A stretch of DNA of 64,000 nt from Roseburia sp. 499 (GTDB lineage Bacteria > Bacillota > Clostridia > Lachnospirales > Lachnospiraceae): NCBI RefSeq assembly GCF_001940225.2, contig NZ_CP135164.1, forward strand, positions 310,001-374,000, given 5' to 3'. Below are positions 26,220 to 34,476 of the stretch, in pieces; position 1 is the stretch's first letter; each line of letters opens with the position of its first letter. Below the pieces are notes generated by a model. It did not search any database. It saw nothing but the letters and a program-made list of their open reading frames with translations, and had not been told where the DNA came from. The translations under genes and the position numbers were made by a program.

Positions 26220-26747
26220 ATGCGTATAACCATCAGCGGAAGAAACATTGAAATTACACCTGGATTAAGAGAAGCGGTAGAGGAGAAGCTATCGAAATTG
26301 GAGCGTTATTTTACTCCGGAGACAGACGTCATTGTAACCCTGAGTGTAGAAAAAGAACGTCAGAAGATTGAAGTTACAATTCCGGTAAAGGGGAATATCA
26401 TTCGTTCCGAACAGGTAAGTAATGATATGTATGTTTCCATTGACCTGGTTGAAGAGGTTATTGAGAGACAGCTCAAGAAATATAAGAATAAGATTGTAGA
26501 CCAGAAACAGGCAGCGGCAAACTTCCAGAAAGAATATATTGAGAAGGAAGTAGAGGATGATGACGAGATTAAGATTATCCGAACCAAACGTTTTGGTATG
26601 AAGCCAATGTATCCGGAAGATGCATGTGTACAGATGGAATTGCTTGGACATAATTTCTTCGTATTCCAGAATGCTGAGACAGAAGAAGTAAATGTTGTTT
26701 ATAAAAGAAAAGGCAATACATATGGTTTGATTGAACCGGAATTCTAA
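26220..26747 (+). CDS. hpf: ribosome hibernation-promoting factor, long form
   Basis: A 175-residue protein. The N-terminal domain (MRITISGRNIEITPGLREAVEEKLSKLERYF region) binds the small subunit near the decoding centre; the C-terminal domain (RTKRFGMKPMYPEDACVQMELLGHNFFVFQNAETEE region) pairs two ribosomes into 100S dimers. Both domains are complete, so this is the long form. The ATG at 26220 is chosen over an in-frame TTG at 26211 because AAAGGGG precedes it. It is a single-gene unit with its own promoter and terminator. Expression in stationary phase is expected for the family. Confidence 0.93.
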   Translation: MRITISGRNIEITPGLREAVEEKLSKLERYFTPETDVIVTLSVEKERQKIEVTIPVKGNIIRSEQVSNDMYVSIDLVEEVIERQLKKYKNKIVDQKQAAANFQKEYIEKEVEDDDEIKIIRTKRFGMKPMYPEDACVQMELLGHNFFVFQNAETEEVNVVYKRKGNTYGLIEPEF

Positions 26748-26766
26748 AAGTAAATATGGAATGTAT

Positions 26767-26798
26767 AAAGGATATCGCTTCGGCGGTATCCTTTTTTA
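26767..26798 (+). terminator. hpf terminator
   Basis: GGATATCGC-ttcg-GCGGTATCC is a stable UUCG tetraloop hairpin followed by TTTTTT. The T-run is the first part of a 20-base sequence also found after the trp T-box terminator. Confidence 0.9.
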
Positions 26799-26811
26799 TC
26801 ATATAGGAAAG
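26792..26811 (+). repeat. partial copy of palindromic repeat
   Basis: This 20-base stretch (T-run, then ATCATATAGGAAAG) is identical to the left arm of the palindrome at 32321-32340. Both copies begin in the T-run of an intrinsic terminator. The right arm is missing here. Confidence 0.6.
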
Positions 26812-26876
26812 AAATTGGTGTTGGGTGTAAAAAGTGTCACCTTGTTGTAAAAAATGCTGAAATCCTTCCTAAGTTC

Positions 26877-26905
26877 TTGTCACACCGCATAAAATGGTTT
26901 AATAT
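26877..26905 (+). promoter_or_regulatory. ddl-murF promoter
   Basis: TTGTCA (26877-26882), a 17-base spacer and TAATAT (26900-26905) lie about 55 bases before the ddl start. Confidence 0.6.
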
Positions 26906-26961
26906 GAACACTTGGAAAAGTATCATATTTAATGGATTATGTAAACCTAGGAGGTTCTAAA

Positions 26962-28014
26962 ATGAATATAGTAGTATTAGCCGGAGGATTAAGTACAGAG
27001 CGAGATGTATCTTTTGTTACAGGAAACATGGTAAGCAAGGCATTGCGCAAAAACGGACATAATGTAATTTTGTTAGATGTTTTCATGGGTTATAGTGACA
27101 AACCGGAGGACTTAACAGGAATTTTTGAACGTTCTCAAGAAGTCAGTGTAGAAGTAACAAGTATTCCATCTACTGCACCGGATTTAGAGGCGGTAAAAAA
27201 GAGCAGAAAAGACCAGTCTGACTGTTTCTTCGGACCGAATGTTATTGAGCTTTGCCGCATGGCAGACATTGTATTTATGGCACTTCATGGAGAAAACGGA
27301 GAAAATGGTAAGATTCAGGCAACATTTGATTTGTTTGGCATCAAATATACCGGAACAGGCTACTTGAGCAGTGCTCTTGCTATGGATAAAGGACTTTCCA
27401 AGCGTCTGTTTCAGGCAAACGGTATTCCAACTCCGGCAGGAATTTCCATGAAAAAGGCAGAGTGCGAACGTGATTTTAAGAAAACGGGACTGACTCTTCC
27501 ATGTGTGGTAAAGCCATGTTGTGGAGGTTCTAGCATCGGTGTTTCCATTGTACGGACAGAAGAAGAATACAATCAGGCATTAGAAGAAGCATTCCACTGG
27601 GAAGAAGAAGTGGTAATTGAAGACTATGTAGAAGGAAGGGAATTTTCCGTAGGTGTGATTGATTTTAAGGCATTACCGGTTATTGAGATTGCGCCAATTG
27701 AAGGATTTTATGATTATAAAAATAAATATGCGGCAGGCAGTGCAGTAGAGACATGTCCGGCAGAATTGCCAGAGAACGTAACAAAAGAAATGCAGCATTA
27801 CGCAGAAGAAGTTGCAAGAGTATTAGGATTGAATACCTACTCTCGTATGGACTTCCTATTAAATAAGGATAATAAGATGTTCTGTTTGGAAGCAAACACA
27901 TTACCGGGAATGACACCGACCAGCTTACTTCCACAGGAAGCACAGGCAGTAGGGGTGAATTTTGAACAGCTTTGCGAACAGTTGATTGAAATTTCTTTAA
28001 AGAAGTATCAGTAA
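26962..28014 (+). CDS. ddl: D-alanine--D-alanine ligase
   Basis: A 350-residue ATP-grasp enzyme that joins two D-alanines for peptidoglycan. The start at 26962 follows CTAGGAGG; the frame is open ten codons further. Visible motifs: VLAGGLSTERDVS, ALHGENGENGKIQ, CVVKPCCGGSSIGVS, VIEDYVEGREFSVG, MDFLLNKDNKMFCLEANTLPGMTPTS region with the Mg ligands Glu and Asn, and LLPQEAQAVG. The insert DQSDCFFGPNVIEL between the first two blocks is a little longer than in E. coli DdlB. It is followed by murF after 20 bases, so product and next enzyme are coupled. A VanRS-like system lies elsewhere in the window, but this ligase has no sign of the D-lactate type. Confidence 0.93.
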   Translation: MNIVVLAGGLSTERDVSFVTGNMVSKALRKNGHNVILLDVFMGYSDKPEDLTGIFERSQEVSVEVTSIPSTAPDLEAVKKSRKDQSDCFFGPNVIELCRMADIVFMALHGENGENGKIQATFDLFGIKYTGTGYLSSALAMDKGLSKRLFQANGIPTPAGISMKKAECERDFKKTGLTLPCVVKPCCGGSSIGVSIVRTEEEYNQALEEAFHWEEEVVIEDYVEGREFSVGVIDFKALPVIEIAPIEGFYDYKNKYAAGSAVETCPAELPENVTKEMQHYAEEVARVLGLNTYSRMDFLLNKDNKMFCLEANTLPGMTPTSLLPQEAQAVGVNFEQLCEQLIEISLKKYQ

Positions 28015-28034
28015 AAAAGATAAGAGGTAGCTTT

Positions 28035-29423
28035 ATGAAAAATATGACATTGGAAAACATCGCAAAGGCTTGTGATGGAACTTATGTGGGAAGTGACACA
28101 GAACGTAGTGTAGAGATAAAAGGAGCTGTAACAGACAGCCGTCAGGTAGAAGAGGGATATTTATTTATTCCAATAAAGGGAGCAAGAGTGGATGGACATG
28201 ACTTTATCCCGCAAGTGATAGAGCAGGGGGCAGCTGCTGTTTTATCGGAAAAGGAACTGACGGATTGTAAGAAACCGTATATTTTAGTAAAGTCCAGTGA
28301 ACAGGCATTAAAGGATATAGCGGAATTTTATCGGGAACAGCTTACAATACCAATCGTGGGAATTACCGGAAGCGTGGGAAAAACCAGCACCAAGGAAATG
28401 ATAGCATCTGTATTGGCACAGAAGTTTAAGGTACTAAAGACCGCTGGAAATTTCAATAACGAGATTGGGTTACCGCTGACACTTCTTCGAATTCGGGAAG
28501 AGCATGAAGTAGCAGTAGTGGAAATGGGAATCTCTGATTTCGGTGAGATGCATCGTCTGGCAAAAATGGCAAAGCCGGACATTTGCGTTATGACCAATAT
28601 TGGTATCTGCCATCTGGAAAATCTGAAGACCAGAGATGGAATCTTAAAAGCGAAAAGTGAGATTTTTGATTTCTTAAAACCGAATGCTCATATTGTACTA
28701 AATGGAGCAGATGATAAGTTGTCTACCATTGGAATTGTGAAAGGTGTCACTCCTGTTTTTTATGCCGTAGAGGGAGAAAAGCAAAAAGAAAAGGTAGATA
28801 TTTTTGCATCAGATATTCAAAATCTGGGATTAAAGGGAGTGGAAACAAAGATTCATACTGCGCAGGGTGAAATTAATGCCCATATTCCAATTCCGGGACA
28901 GCACAATATCTATAATGCCATGGCAGCAACTGGTGTGGGGCTTGCATTGGGACTTACGCTGGATGAAATCAAAGCAGGAATTGAATGTGTAGAAACCATT
29001 GGTGGAAGAACGAATCTTTTGGACATTAATGGTATGGTAGTGATTGATGACTGTTATAATGCTAATCCAGTTTCTATGCGAGCATCTATTGATGTATTAA
29101 AAAACGGATTGGCAAGAAAAATTGCAGTTCTGGGTGATATGGGAGAACTGGGAGAAAATGAAAAGCAGTTACATTATGAAGTGGGACAGTATGTGGCAGA
29201 GAGTCAGATAGATATGCTGTTTTGCAGCGGAACACTTTCTGAGGAGATGGCAAAGGGTGCTAAAGAAAACGGAAATTGTCAGGTATACCATTTTGGTACG
29301 AAAGAAGAAATGTTGTCTAAGTTATTAGAAACATTAAGAAAAGAAGATACCGTTCTGGTAAAGGCATCTCACTTCATGAATTACCCTGAAATTGTAGAGG
29401 CAATTAAAAATTACAAAAAATAG
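28035..29423 (+). CDS. murF: UDP-N-acetylmuramoyl-tripeptide--D-alanyl-D-alanine ligase
   Basis: A 462-residue Mur ligase that adds D-Ala-D-Ala to the cytoplasmic peptidoglycan precursor. The ATP loop is GITGSVGKTSTKEMI near residue 110; the Mur-family Asn/His segment NFNNEIGLPLTLL and the central IPGQHNIYNAMAA follow, and the C-terminal domain has DDCYNANPVSMRASID and LGDMGELGENEK. The start at 28035 follows AGAGGTAG. It is the second and last gene of the ddl-murF unit. Length and order are normal. Confidence 0.94.
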   Translation: MKNMTLENIAKACDGTYVGSDTERSVEIKGAVTDSRQVEEGYLFIPIKGARVDGHDFIPQVIEQGAAAVLSEKELTDCKKPYILVKSSEQALKDIAEFYREQLTIPIVGITGSVGKTSTKEMIASVLAQKFKVLKTAGNFNNEIGLPLTLLRIREEHEVAVVEMGISDFGEMHRLAKMAKPDICVMTNIGICHLENLKTRDGILKAKSEIFDFLKPNAHIVLNGADDKLSTIGIVKGVTPVFYAVEGEKQKEKVDIFASDIQNLGLKGVETKIHTAQGEINAHIPIPGQHNIYNAMAATGVGLALGLTLDEIKAGIECVETIGGRTNLLDINGMVVIDDCYNANPVSMRASIDVLKNGLARKIAVLGDMGELGENEKQLHYEVGQYVAESQIDMLFCSGTLSEEMAKGAKENGNCQVYHFGTKEEMLSKLLETLRKEDTVLVKASHFMNYPEIVEAIKNYKK

Positions 29424-29434
29424 AAAATTAATAC

Positions 29435-29463
29435 TAGACAAATGGCGGTCAGAGGACTAAAAT
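29435..29463 (+). promoter_or_regulatory. ilvE promoter and leader
   Basis: TAGACA (29435-29440), 17 bases, TAAAAT (29458-29463). The leader holds two overlapping inverted repeats, ATAGTA/TACTAT (29476-29494) and CTATAAC/GTTATAG (29491-29509), that cannot form together. No T-box or leucine-codon leader peptide is seen. Confidence 0.5.
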
Positions 29464-29545
29464 AGGATAAACGAATAGTACGATAGAATACTATAACTAC
29501 AGGTTATAGCACCTATTATATGAGGAAATGAAGGAGGATGCTATT

Positions 29546-30571
29546 ATGGAAAAAAAGGATTTCGATTGGTCTAATCTTGGATTTGGTTATATACAGGCCG
29601 ACAAGAGATATGTATCGAACTATAAGAACGGTGCATGGGACGAAGGAACATTAACAGAGGATGCAAACATTGTATTGAATGAATGTGCAGGTGTATTCCA
29701 GTATGCGCAAACTGTATTTGAAGGTCTGAAGGCATACACAACAGAGGATGGACATATTGTTACTTTCCGCCCTGACTTAAATGCAAGCCGTCTTGCTGAT
29801 TCTGCAAGAAGATTGGAAATGCCGGTATTCCCGGAAGAACGTTTTATTGATGCAGTTCAGAAGGTCGTAGAAGCAAACGCAGCATATGTTCCACCATATG
29901 GCTCCGGAGCAACCTTATATATCCGTCCTTACATGATGGGAACAAATCCGGTTATCGGAGTAAAACCGGCAGATGAATATCAGTTCAGAATTTTTGTTAC
30001 TCCTGTTGGACCGTACTTCAAGGGCGGTGCAAAGCCAATTACCATCCGTGTTAGTGATTTTGACCGTGCAGCACCACACGGAACAGGTGATATTAAGGCG
30101 GGATTGAACTATGCAATGAGTCTTCATGCCATTGTTTCTGCACATGAAGAGGGATATGACGAAAATATGTATCTGGATGCAGCAACCAGAACTAAGGTAG
30201 AAGAGACCGGAGGAGCAAACTTTATCTTTATTACAAAGGATGGAAAATTGGTTACTCCAAAGTCAAATTCTATTTTACCGTCTATTACACGTCGTTCCAT
30301 TATGTATGTAGCAGAGCATTATCTTGGAATGGAAGTAGAACACAGAGAAGTATACTTAGATGAAGTAAAGGATTTTGCAGAAGCAGGACTTTGCGGAACA
30401 GCAGCAGTTATTTCTCCAATTGGTAAGATTGTTGATCATGGTAAGGAAATTCTTATCCCAAGTGGAATGGATGAGATGGGACCTGTAACCAAGAAGTTAT
30501 ATGATACCTTAACTGGAATCCAGATGGGACACATTGAAGCTCCGGAAGGATGGATTAAGAGAATCTTGTAA
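29546..30571 (+). CDS. ilvE: branched-chain amino acid aminotransferase
   Basis: A 341-residue fold-type IV PLP enzyme that interconverts leucine, isoleucine and valine with their keto acids. Motifs: YAQTVFEGLKAY, RPDLNASRLADSARRLEMP, the catalytic Lys in ATRTKVEETGGANFIF and CGTAAVISPIGKI near the end. The start at 29546 follows AAGGAGG; an upstream in-frame ATG at 29528 precedes that RBS and is rejected. It is a single gene with its own promoter and terminator, away from other ilv/leu genes. Confidence 0.93.
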   Translation: MEKKDFDWSNLGFGYIQADKRYVSNYKNGAWDEGTLTEDANIVLNECAGVFQYAQTVFEGLKAYTTEDGHIVTFRPDLNASRLADSARRLEMPVFPEERFIDAVQKVVEANAAYVPPYGSGATLYIRPYMMGTNPVIGVKPADEYQFRIFVTPVGPYFKGGAKPITIRVSDFDRAAPHGTGDIKAGLNYAMSLHAIVSAHEEGYDENMYLDAATRTKVEETGGANFIFITKDGKLVTPKSNSILPSITRRSIMYVAEHYLGMEVEHREVYLDEVKDFAEAGLCGTAAVISPIGKIVDHGKEILIPSGMDEMGPVTKKLYDTLTGIQMGHIEAPEGWIKRIL

Positions 30572-30595
30572 GAATACGATATAGTGTAAAAATAT

Positions 30596-30634
30596 ACAAA
30601 AGACTCCCGGGTATATCCCGAGGAGTCTTTTGTG
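30596..30634. terminator. bidirectional terminator between ilvE and plsC-like gene
   Basis: AAAAGACTCC and GGAGTCTTTT pair around an inner CGGG-tatat-CCCG arm, with A-run before and T-run after, so it can stop both convergent transcripts. Confidence 0.88.
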
Positions 30635-30645
30635 TATTGATAGAA

Positions 30646-31383
30646 TTACAACAACTCGCTGTGTGTTTCTAACATTTCTTCAATTTTCTTCTGGGTATAA
30701 GCACCCAGGAATTTTTTCTGGTCTTTATCCAAATCTTTTAGATAAATAGGTTCACCATACTGAACGATAACATGACATTTTTTTACTCGTGGCAAGTGAT
30801 TTTCCAGAATTTCACCGGTATTAGAAATTGCAATCGGAACAATGGGGCATCCTGATTTTTCTGCCATTTTCATGCTTCCCTCTTTAAAAGGAGCCATGCC
30901 TTGTTCCGGGTGTTTATTTCTAGTACCTTCCGGAAAGATGCACATGGAAATACCATTTTTAATCTGTTCAATTCCGGTTAACACCATCTTAAGACCAGCC
31001 TTGATGTCCTTACGGTCTAAGAACAAACAGTACAGGCGCTTCATCCAAATGTTAAGTCCGGGAACTTTTTGAAGCATATCCTTGGAAACATAACCGGTCA
31101 ATCCGGGACACATGGAGTATGTAATGATGATGTCAAAATAACTTTGGTGATTTGGGATATAAAGCACTGCCGTATCCTTTGGAATATTTTCCTTTCCAAT
31201 GACGGTGATTTTGGTTCCGGCAATAAAAAGAATTACTTTAAATGCCCATTGAACAATCCGTAGGCTGCTAATATCTGCCGCATAGGGATTGAATTTTTTT
31301 ATAATCCACTCCACGAACTGAATAGGGAGTGAAATAATTAGAAACAAAATAACAAAAATTAAAATTAAGATTAAACGTATCAT
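30646..31383 (-). CDS. plsC: 1-acyl-sn-glycerol-3-phosphate acyltransferase
   Basis: A 245-residue membrane-bound acyltransferase that makes phosphatidic acid. After an N-terminal membrane helix (MIRLILILIFVILF start) it shows the catalytic NHQSYFD (HX4D) and the FPEGTRN motif that binds the glycerol phosphate. The start at 31383 follows GAAGGAAAAGGA; a longer frame of 24 codons has no family similarity. The block CPIVPIAISNTGEIL is the third conserved acyltransferase region. It is a single gene opposite ilvE, sharing the terminator. Confidence 0.88.
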   Translation of the reverse strand: MIRLILILIFVILFLIISLPIQFVEWIIKKFNPYAADISSLRIVQWAFKVILFIAGTKITVIGKENIPKDTAVLYIPNHQSYFDIIITYSMCPGLTGYVSKDMLQKVPGLNIWMKRLYCLFLDRKDIKAGLKMVLTGIEQIKNGISMCIFPEGTRNKHPEQGMAPFKEGSMKMAEKSGCPIVPIAISNTGEILENHLPRVKKCHVIVQYGEPIYLKDLDKDQKKFLGAYTQKKIEEMLETHSELL

Positions 31384-31500
31384 AACAAATCCTTTTCCTT
31401 CTATTATAATCTTGGAATTCTTTCTTATTATACAAAGATATGTTGGGAAATACAATCATAAATATGTGAACTTTTCATATAATAGAAGAAAAGTGGTGGG

Positions 31501-31938
31501 ATGTTGGATAGAGTGAGAAGAAAAAGAACAGTAGCAAGAGTTTTGACATTTCTGGGAATGGGAATGTTTTTTATAAATCTTTTGGGGTGTGGTATGGAAG
31601 AAACTGCAACCAAGAAGTTAAAGGATATTGAATTTACTGTGATAGACCAGTCAGAAATTCCTCAGGAGCTTTTCAGTACCATGGAAGAAAAAAAGAAAGA
31701 AGGGTTTAAACTGACTTACGCAGATGAAAAAAATCTTTATATCGCTGTGGGCTATGGTGAGCAGAAGACAGGTGGTTATAGCATATCGGTAGATGAATGC
31801 TATCTTGCCGAGAATGCTATCTATTTTGGAACGACGCTTACAGGGCCGGAAAAGGGAGAGAAGGTAAATGAAGTGGCTTCTTATCCTTATATTGTGGTAA
31901 AAGCGGAGTATATTGATGAATCGGTCGTATTTGAATAA
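31501..31938 (+). CDS. PrcB-domain lipoprotein-like protein
   Basis: A 145-residue protein with a basic N-terminus, hydrophobic stretch and lipobox LLGC at Cys30. The C-terminal half (IAVGYGEQKTGGYSISVDECY, then YPYIVVKAEYID) matches the PrcB_C fold, known from a Treponema protease complex and common in lipoproteins of Firmicutes. The mature protein would hang on the outer leaf of the membrane. The start is ATG at 31501 after GTGGTGGG. The next promoter, for the trp leader, begins 19 bases after the stop, so it is a separate unit. Function is unknown. Confidence 0.75.
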   Translation: MLDRVRRKRTVARVLTFLGMGMFFINLLGCGMEETATKKLKDIEFTVIDQSEIPQELFSTMEEKKKEGFKLTYADEKNLYIAVGYGEQKTGGYSISVDECYLAENAIYFGTTLTGPEKGEKVNEVASYPYIVVKAEYIDESVVFE

Positions 31939-31956
31939 AAAATAGTAAAAAGGTAG

Positions 31957-31985
31957 TTGACATGAATACGTTACTGTGTTAAACT
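31957..31985 (+). promoter_or_regulatory. trp operon promoter
   Basis: TTGACA (31957-31962), a 17-base spacer and TAAACT (31980-31985) precede the T-box leader. Transcription should begin near 31992. Confidence 0.75.
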
Positions 31986-31991
31986 GATAAA

Positions 31992-32327
31992 CAGTTGAAA
32001 AGAGAAAAATCAATGAGCAAGAAGAGTACCATAGAAATGGTCTTTACAGAGAGTCGGCATTTGGTGGAAGTCGATAAGAAAGTTTTATGGGAATGGGTTT
32101 GTGAGATGCAAAGCGAACTAATAGTAGCGGATGCCGTGTCCTCACGTTACAGAGGTAAGATATCATGTGTATCGGATTGAGATTATAGAATTGGTGGCGA
32201 GATATTTCTGATTTGGAATATCTCTTTTTTATTTTTAGAAGCTACGATTCTATAATGAAGCAGGGTGGCACCACGACCAAATATCGTCCCTGGTAAGAGC
32301 AGAAATGTTTTTACCAGGGATTTTTTT
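31992..32327 (+). promoter_or_regulatory. T-box riboswitch for tRNA-Trp, with terminator
   Basis: Stem I holds AGAGAGTCGG with TTTGGTGGAAG, followed by a specifier GAA-TGG-G with TGG (Trp) at 32094-32096. CGTTACAGAGG near 32147 is the stem II part. The T-box core AGGGTGGCACCACG lies at 32262-32275; the bulge base C in TGGC fits discriminator base G of tRNA-Trp. The terminator is CCCTGGTAA (32288-32296) paired with TTACCAGGG (32311-32319), then TTTTTTT. An extra hairpin, GAGATATT/AATATCTC (32199-32224), is followed by a T-run before the core. Uncharged tRNA-Trp should favour read-through into trpE. Confidence 0.92.
32199..32236 (+). terminator. stem III of the T-box with a T-run (possible second stop or pause)
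   Basis: GAGATATT (32199-32206) pairs with AATATCTC (32217-32224), followed at once by TTTTTTATTTTT. It has the form of an intrinsic terminator placed before the T-box core. In most T-boxes stem III is not followed by such a T-run. Confidence 0.5.
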
Positions 32328-32470
32328 ATCATATAGGAAAGTTCATTGAACTCCCCTATATGATAAAAACGCTCCGCTAAGGATGCACAGCTCGCGGAGA
32401 GGAATTTTGTCGTAAACGACACCGCTCGCGCGCGGCGAATTCTGCAAGCGGAACTCTTTTTTATAGAAAG
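32323..32470. repeat. palindromic and GC-rich repeat element between T-box and trpE
   Basis: The left part is a near-perfect hairpin: TTTTTATCATATAGG (32323-32337) pairs with CCTATATGATAAAAA (32355-32369), with an inner GTTC/GAAC arm. A CpG-rich stretch (32370-32455) follows with arms such as TGTCGT/ACGACA and CTCCGC/GCGGAG. It is far richer in G+C than its surroundings and ends in a T-run (32457-32462). The left arm also occurs after the hpf terminator. This suggests a small non-coding interspersed element (MITE- or REP-like); no target-site duplication was confirmed. Confidence 0.6.
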
Positions 32471-32479
32471 GAGCACAAC

Positions 32480-33892
32480 ATGAAACGTATTTTAAGAGTA
32501 TACAAACGAACCGTAAGTATTGTAAATGAAACAGCAATTGGCATGTATGAAAAACTGGCAGGAGGAAAGAAGGGATTCCTGTTGGAAAGCTACGATAAGA
32601 ACTATGACCGTTATACCATCTTTGGAGCAGAACCGGAGGAAATCATTACATCAAGAGGAAATGCACTTGTAATTAAGCATGGAGAGCAAGAGGAAGTCAG
32701 AGAGGGAAATCCCTTAGAGTTGTTGAAAGAGTACTACAACGAATTTGAAATTCGAAAAGATGTAGATGGACTTTCCTTTAACGGCGGATTAGTCGGCAAT
32801 CTGGGATATGATTTTGTGCGGTATTCCGAACAGTTGCCGGATGAAAATCCGGATGAAATCGGAATCGAAACCGTTCAGATGATACTGATGACAAAGTTCA
32901 TTGTAGTGGATCATGTGGCAGAGACATTGACTGCAGTGGTGTTAGAGGAAGACAGCGAAGAAGGAAAGAAACGGGCAAAAATGTTAGCAGATGAAATGAT
33001 TCAGGAAGTCAGAACGGTTGGAAGTCAGAAGAACACAGAACGGAAATTTGTTCATGACGGAAAAATTGTAAAGAAATCCGATACCTTAGAGCAGTATAGC
33101 AAAAAGGTAGAGAAGATAAAAGAATATATCAGAGAAGGTCATATTTTCCAGACGGTACTTTCCCAACGTTGGACTATTGAGACCGGACAGGAAGGATTTG
33201 AACTTTATAAGGAGTTAAGAGAACTTAACCCGTCACCTTACCTTTACTACTTTAATTATGGAGGCTTTGAAGTAATCGGAAGTTCACCGGAAATGATTGT
33301 GAAACAGCAGGGGGGAAGAGTTTTCACCTGTCCTATTGCCGGAACCAGAAAGCGCGGAAAAGATGTGGAAGAAGATGCAGTGTTAAAGGCAGACTTGTTG
33401 GGAGATGAAAAAGAACGTGCCGAGCATGTGATGCTGGTGGATTTAGCAAGAAACGACATGGGAAGGATTGCAGAGTTTGGAACCGTAAAAGTGACACAGT
33501 TTATGGAAGTGCAGAATTACTCTCATGTAATGCATATCGTGTCCATGGTAGAAGGTCGGAAAAAGGGAGAGTATCATCCGTTTGATTTAGCAGCCTCCTT
33601 CCTTCCGGCGGGAACTTTGAGTGGAGCACCAAAGATTCGTGCCATGGAGATTATCGATGAATTGGAAGAAAGCCGCAGAGGACTTTATGGTGGCGCTACC
33701 GGATATATTGATTTCGATGGTGATATGGACTTCTGTATTACCATTCGAACCATGGTAAAGAAAGGAAACAAAGTTTATTTGCAGGCGGGTGCCGGAATTG
33801 TAGCGGATTCCAAGCCGGAAATGGAATATCAAGAGTGCTGTAACAAAGTTATGGCTTTGGCAAAAACGTTGGTGGAAGAAGAAAATCTGTAA
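32480..33892 (+). CDS. trpE: anthranilate synthase component I
   Basis: A 470-residue chorismate-using enzyme that, with TrpG, makes anthranilate. The N-terminal feedback segment LLES (in GFLLESYDKN, about residue 34) is present, so tryptophan inhibition is expected. The catalytic half has IREGHIFQTVLSQRW, GSSPEMIV, CPIAGTRKRG, ERAEHVMLVDLARND and GAPKIRAMEIIDELE. RBS AAAGGAG lies six bases before the ATG. It is the first gene under the Trp T-box; a repeat element is wedged between the leader and this RBS. Trp genes follow in the order E-G-C-F-B-A-D. Confidence 0.95.
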   Translation: MKRILRVYKRTVSIVNETAIGMYEKLAGGKKGFLLESYDKNYDRYTIFGAEPEEIITSRGNALVIKHGEQEEVREGNPLELLKEYYNEFEIRKDVDGLSFNGGLVGNLGYDFVRYSEQLPDENPDEIGIETVQMILMTKFIVVDHVAETLTAVVLEEDSEEGKKRAKMLADEMIQEVRTVGSQKNTERKFVHDGKIVKKSDTLEQYSKKVEKIKEYIREGHIFQTVLSQRWTIETGQEGFELYKELRELNPSPYLYYFNYGGFEVIGSSPEMIVKQQGGRVFTCPIAGTRKRGKDVEEDAVLKADLLGDEKERAEHVMLVDLARNDMGRIAEFGTVKVTQFMEVQNYSHVMHIVSMVEGRKKGEYHPFDLAASFLPAGTLSGAPKIRAMEIIDELEESRRGLYGGATGYIDFDGDMDFCITIRTMVKKGNKVYLQAGAGIVADSKPEMEYQECCNKVMALAKTLVEEENL

Positions 33893-33904
33893 GGAGGAGA
33901 GAGC

Positions 33905-34474
33905 ATGATACTTTTAATTGATAACTATGATTCCTTTACTTATAACCTATATCAGTATATGGGAATTTTCACAGAGGATATTAAGGTAGTGCGTAACGAT
34001 AAAATTACAATAGAAGAGATAGAGCAGTTACAGCCGGAACGGATTGTATTATCTCCGGGACCGAAGAATCCCAAAGAGGCAGGTATCTGTATGGATGTGG
34101 TAAAAAAATTTTACGACAAGATTCCAATCCTTGGTATTTGCCTTGGACATCAGTGTATTGGAGAAGCTTTAGGCGGAACGGTTTCCTATGCTAAGAATTT
34201 GTATCACGGAAAACAGTCTGTTATCCATCATACAGGAGAAAGTATTTTTACCGGAATCAATACGCCGGTTAAAATTGCAAGATATCATTCACTGGCAGTA
34301 CAAAAGGAAGACTTGCCGGAATGTTTGAAAATCTTAGCAGAAACCGAAGATGGGGAAATCATGGCGATGCGCCATAAGGATTATCCGGTGGTAGGACTTC
34401 AATTCCATCCTGAATCTATTTATACAGAGCATGGAAAACGAATGATAGATAATTTTGTAAACGGAGTGATGTAG
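33905..34474 (+). CDS. trpG: anthranilate synthase component II (glutamine amidotransferase)
   Basis: A 189-residue class I amidotransferase that releases ammonia from glutamine for TrpE. The nucleophile Cys lies in LGICLGHQCIGEALGG, and the His-Glu pair in FHPESIYTEHGKRMIDNF. NYDSFTYNL at the start is typical. It is not fused to trpD, as it is in some bacteria. It follows trpE by 12 bases with RBS GGAGGAG. A second, partial homologue of the PabA type lies at the end of the window. Confidence 0.95.
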   Translation: MILLIDNYDSFTYNLYQYMGIFTEDIKVVRNDKITIEEIEQLQPERIVLSPGPKNPKEAGICMDVVKKFYDKIPILGICLGHQCIGEALGGTVSYAKNLYHGKQSVIHHTGESIFTGINTPVKIARYHSLAVQKEDLPECLKILAETEDGEIMAMRHKDYPVVGLQFHPESIYTEHGKRMIDNFVNGVM

Positions 34475-34476
34475 AA

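Noticed and set aside
29424..29545. ilvE leader as T-box or leucine attenuator
   Set aside because: No AGGGTGGNACC core, no specifier stem and no leucine-rich leader peptide; only small AT-rich repeats.
31995..32180. Open frame of 61 codons upstream of trpE
   Set aside because: It lies wholly within stems I and II of the T-box leader, has no RBS, and its sequence is explained by conserved T-box parts.
32343..32537. Minus-strand frame of 64 codons over the GC-rich repeat and trpE start
   Set aside because: It spans a non-coding repeat element and runs into trpE in antisense; no RBS is seen.
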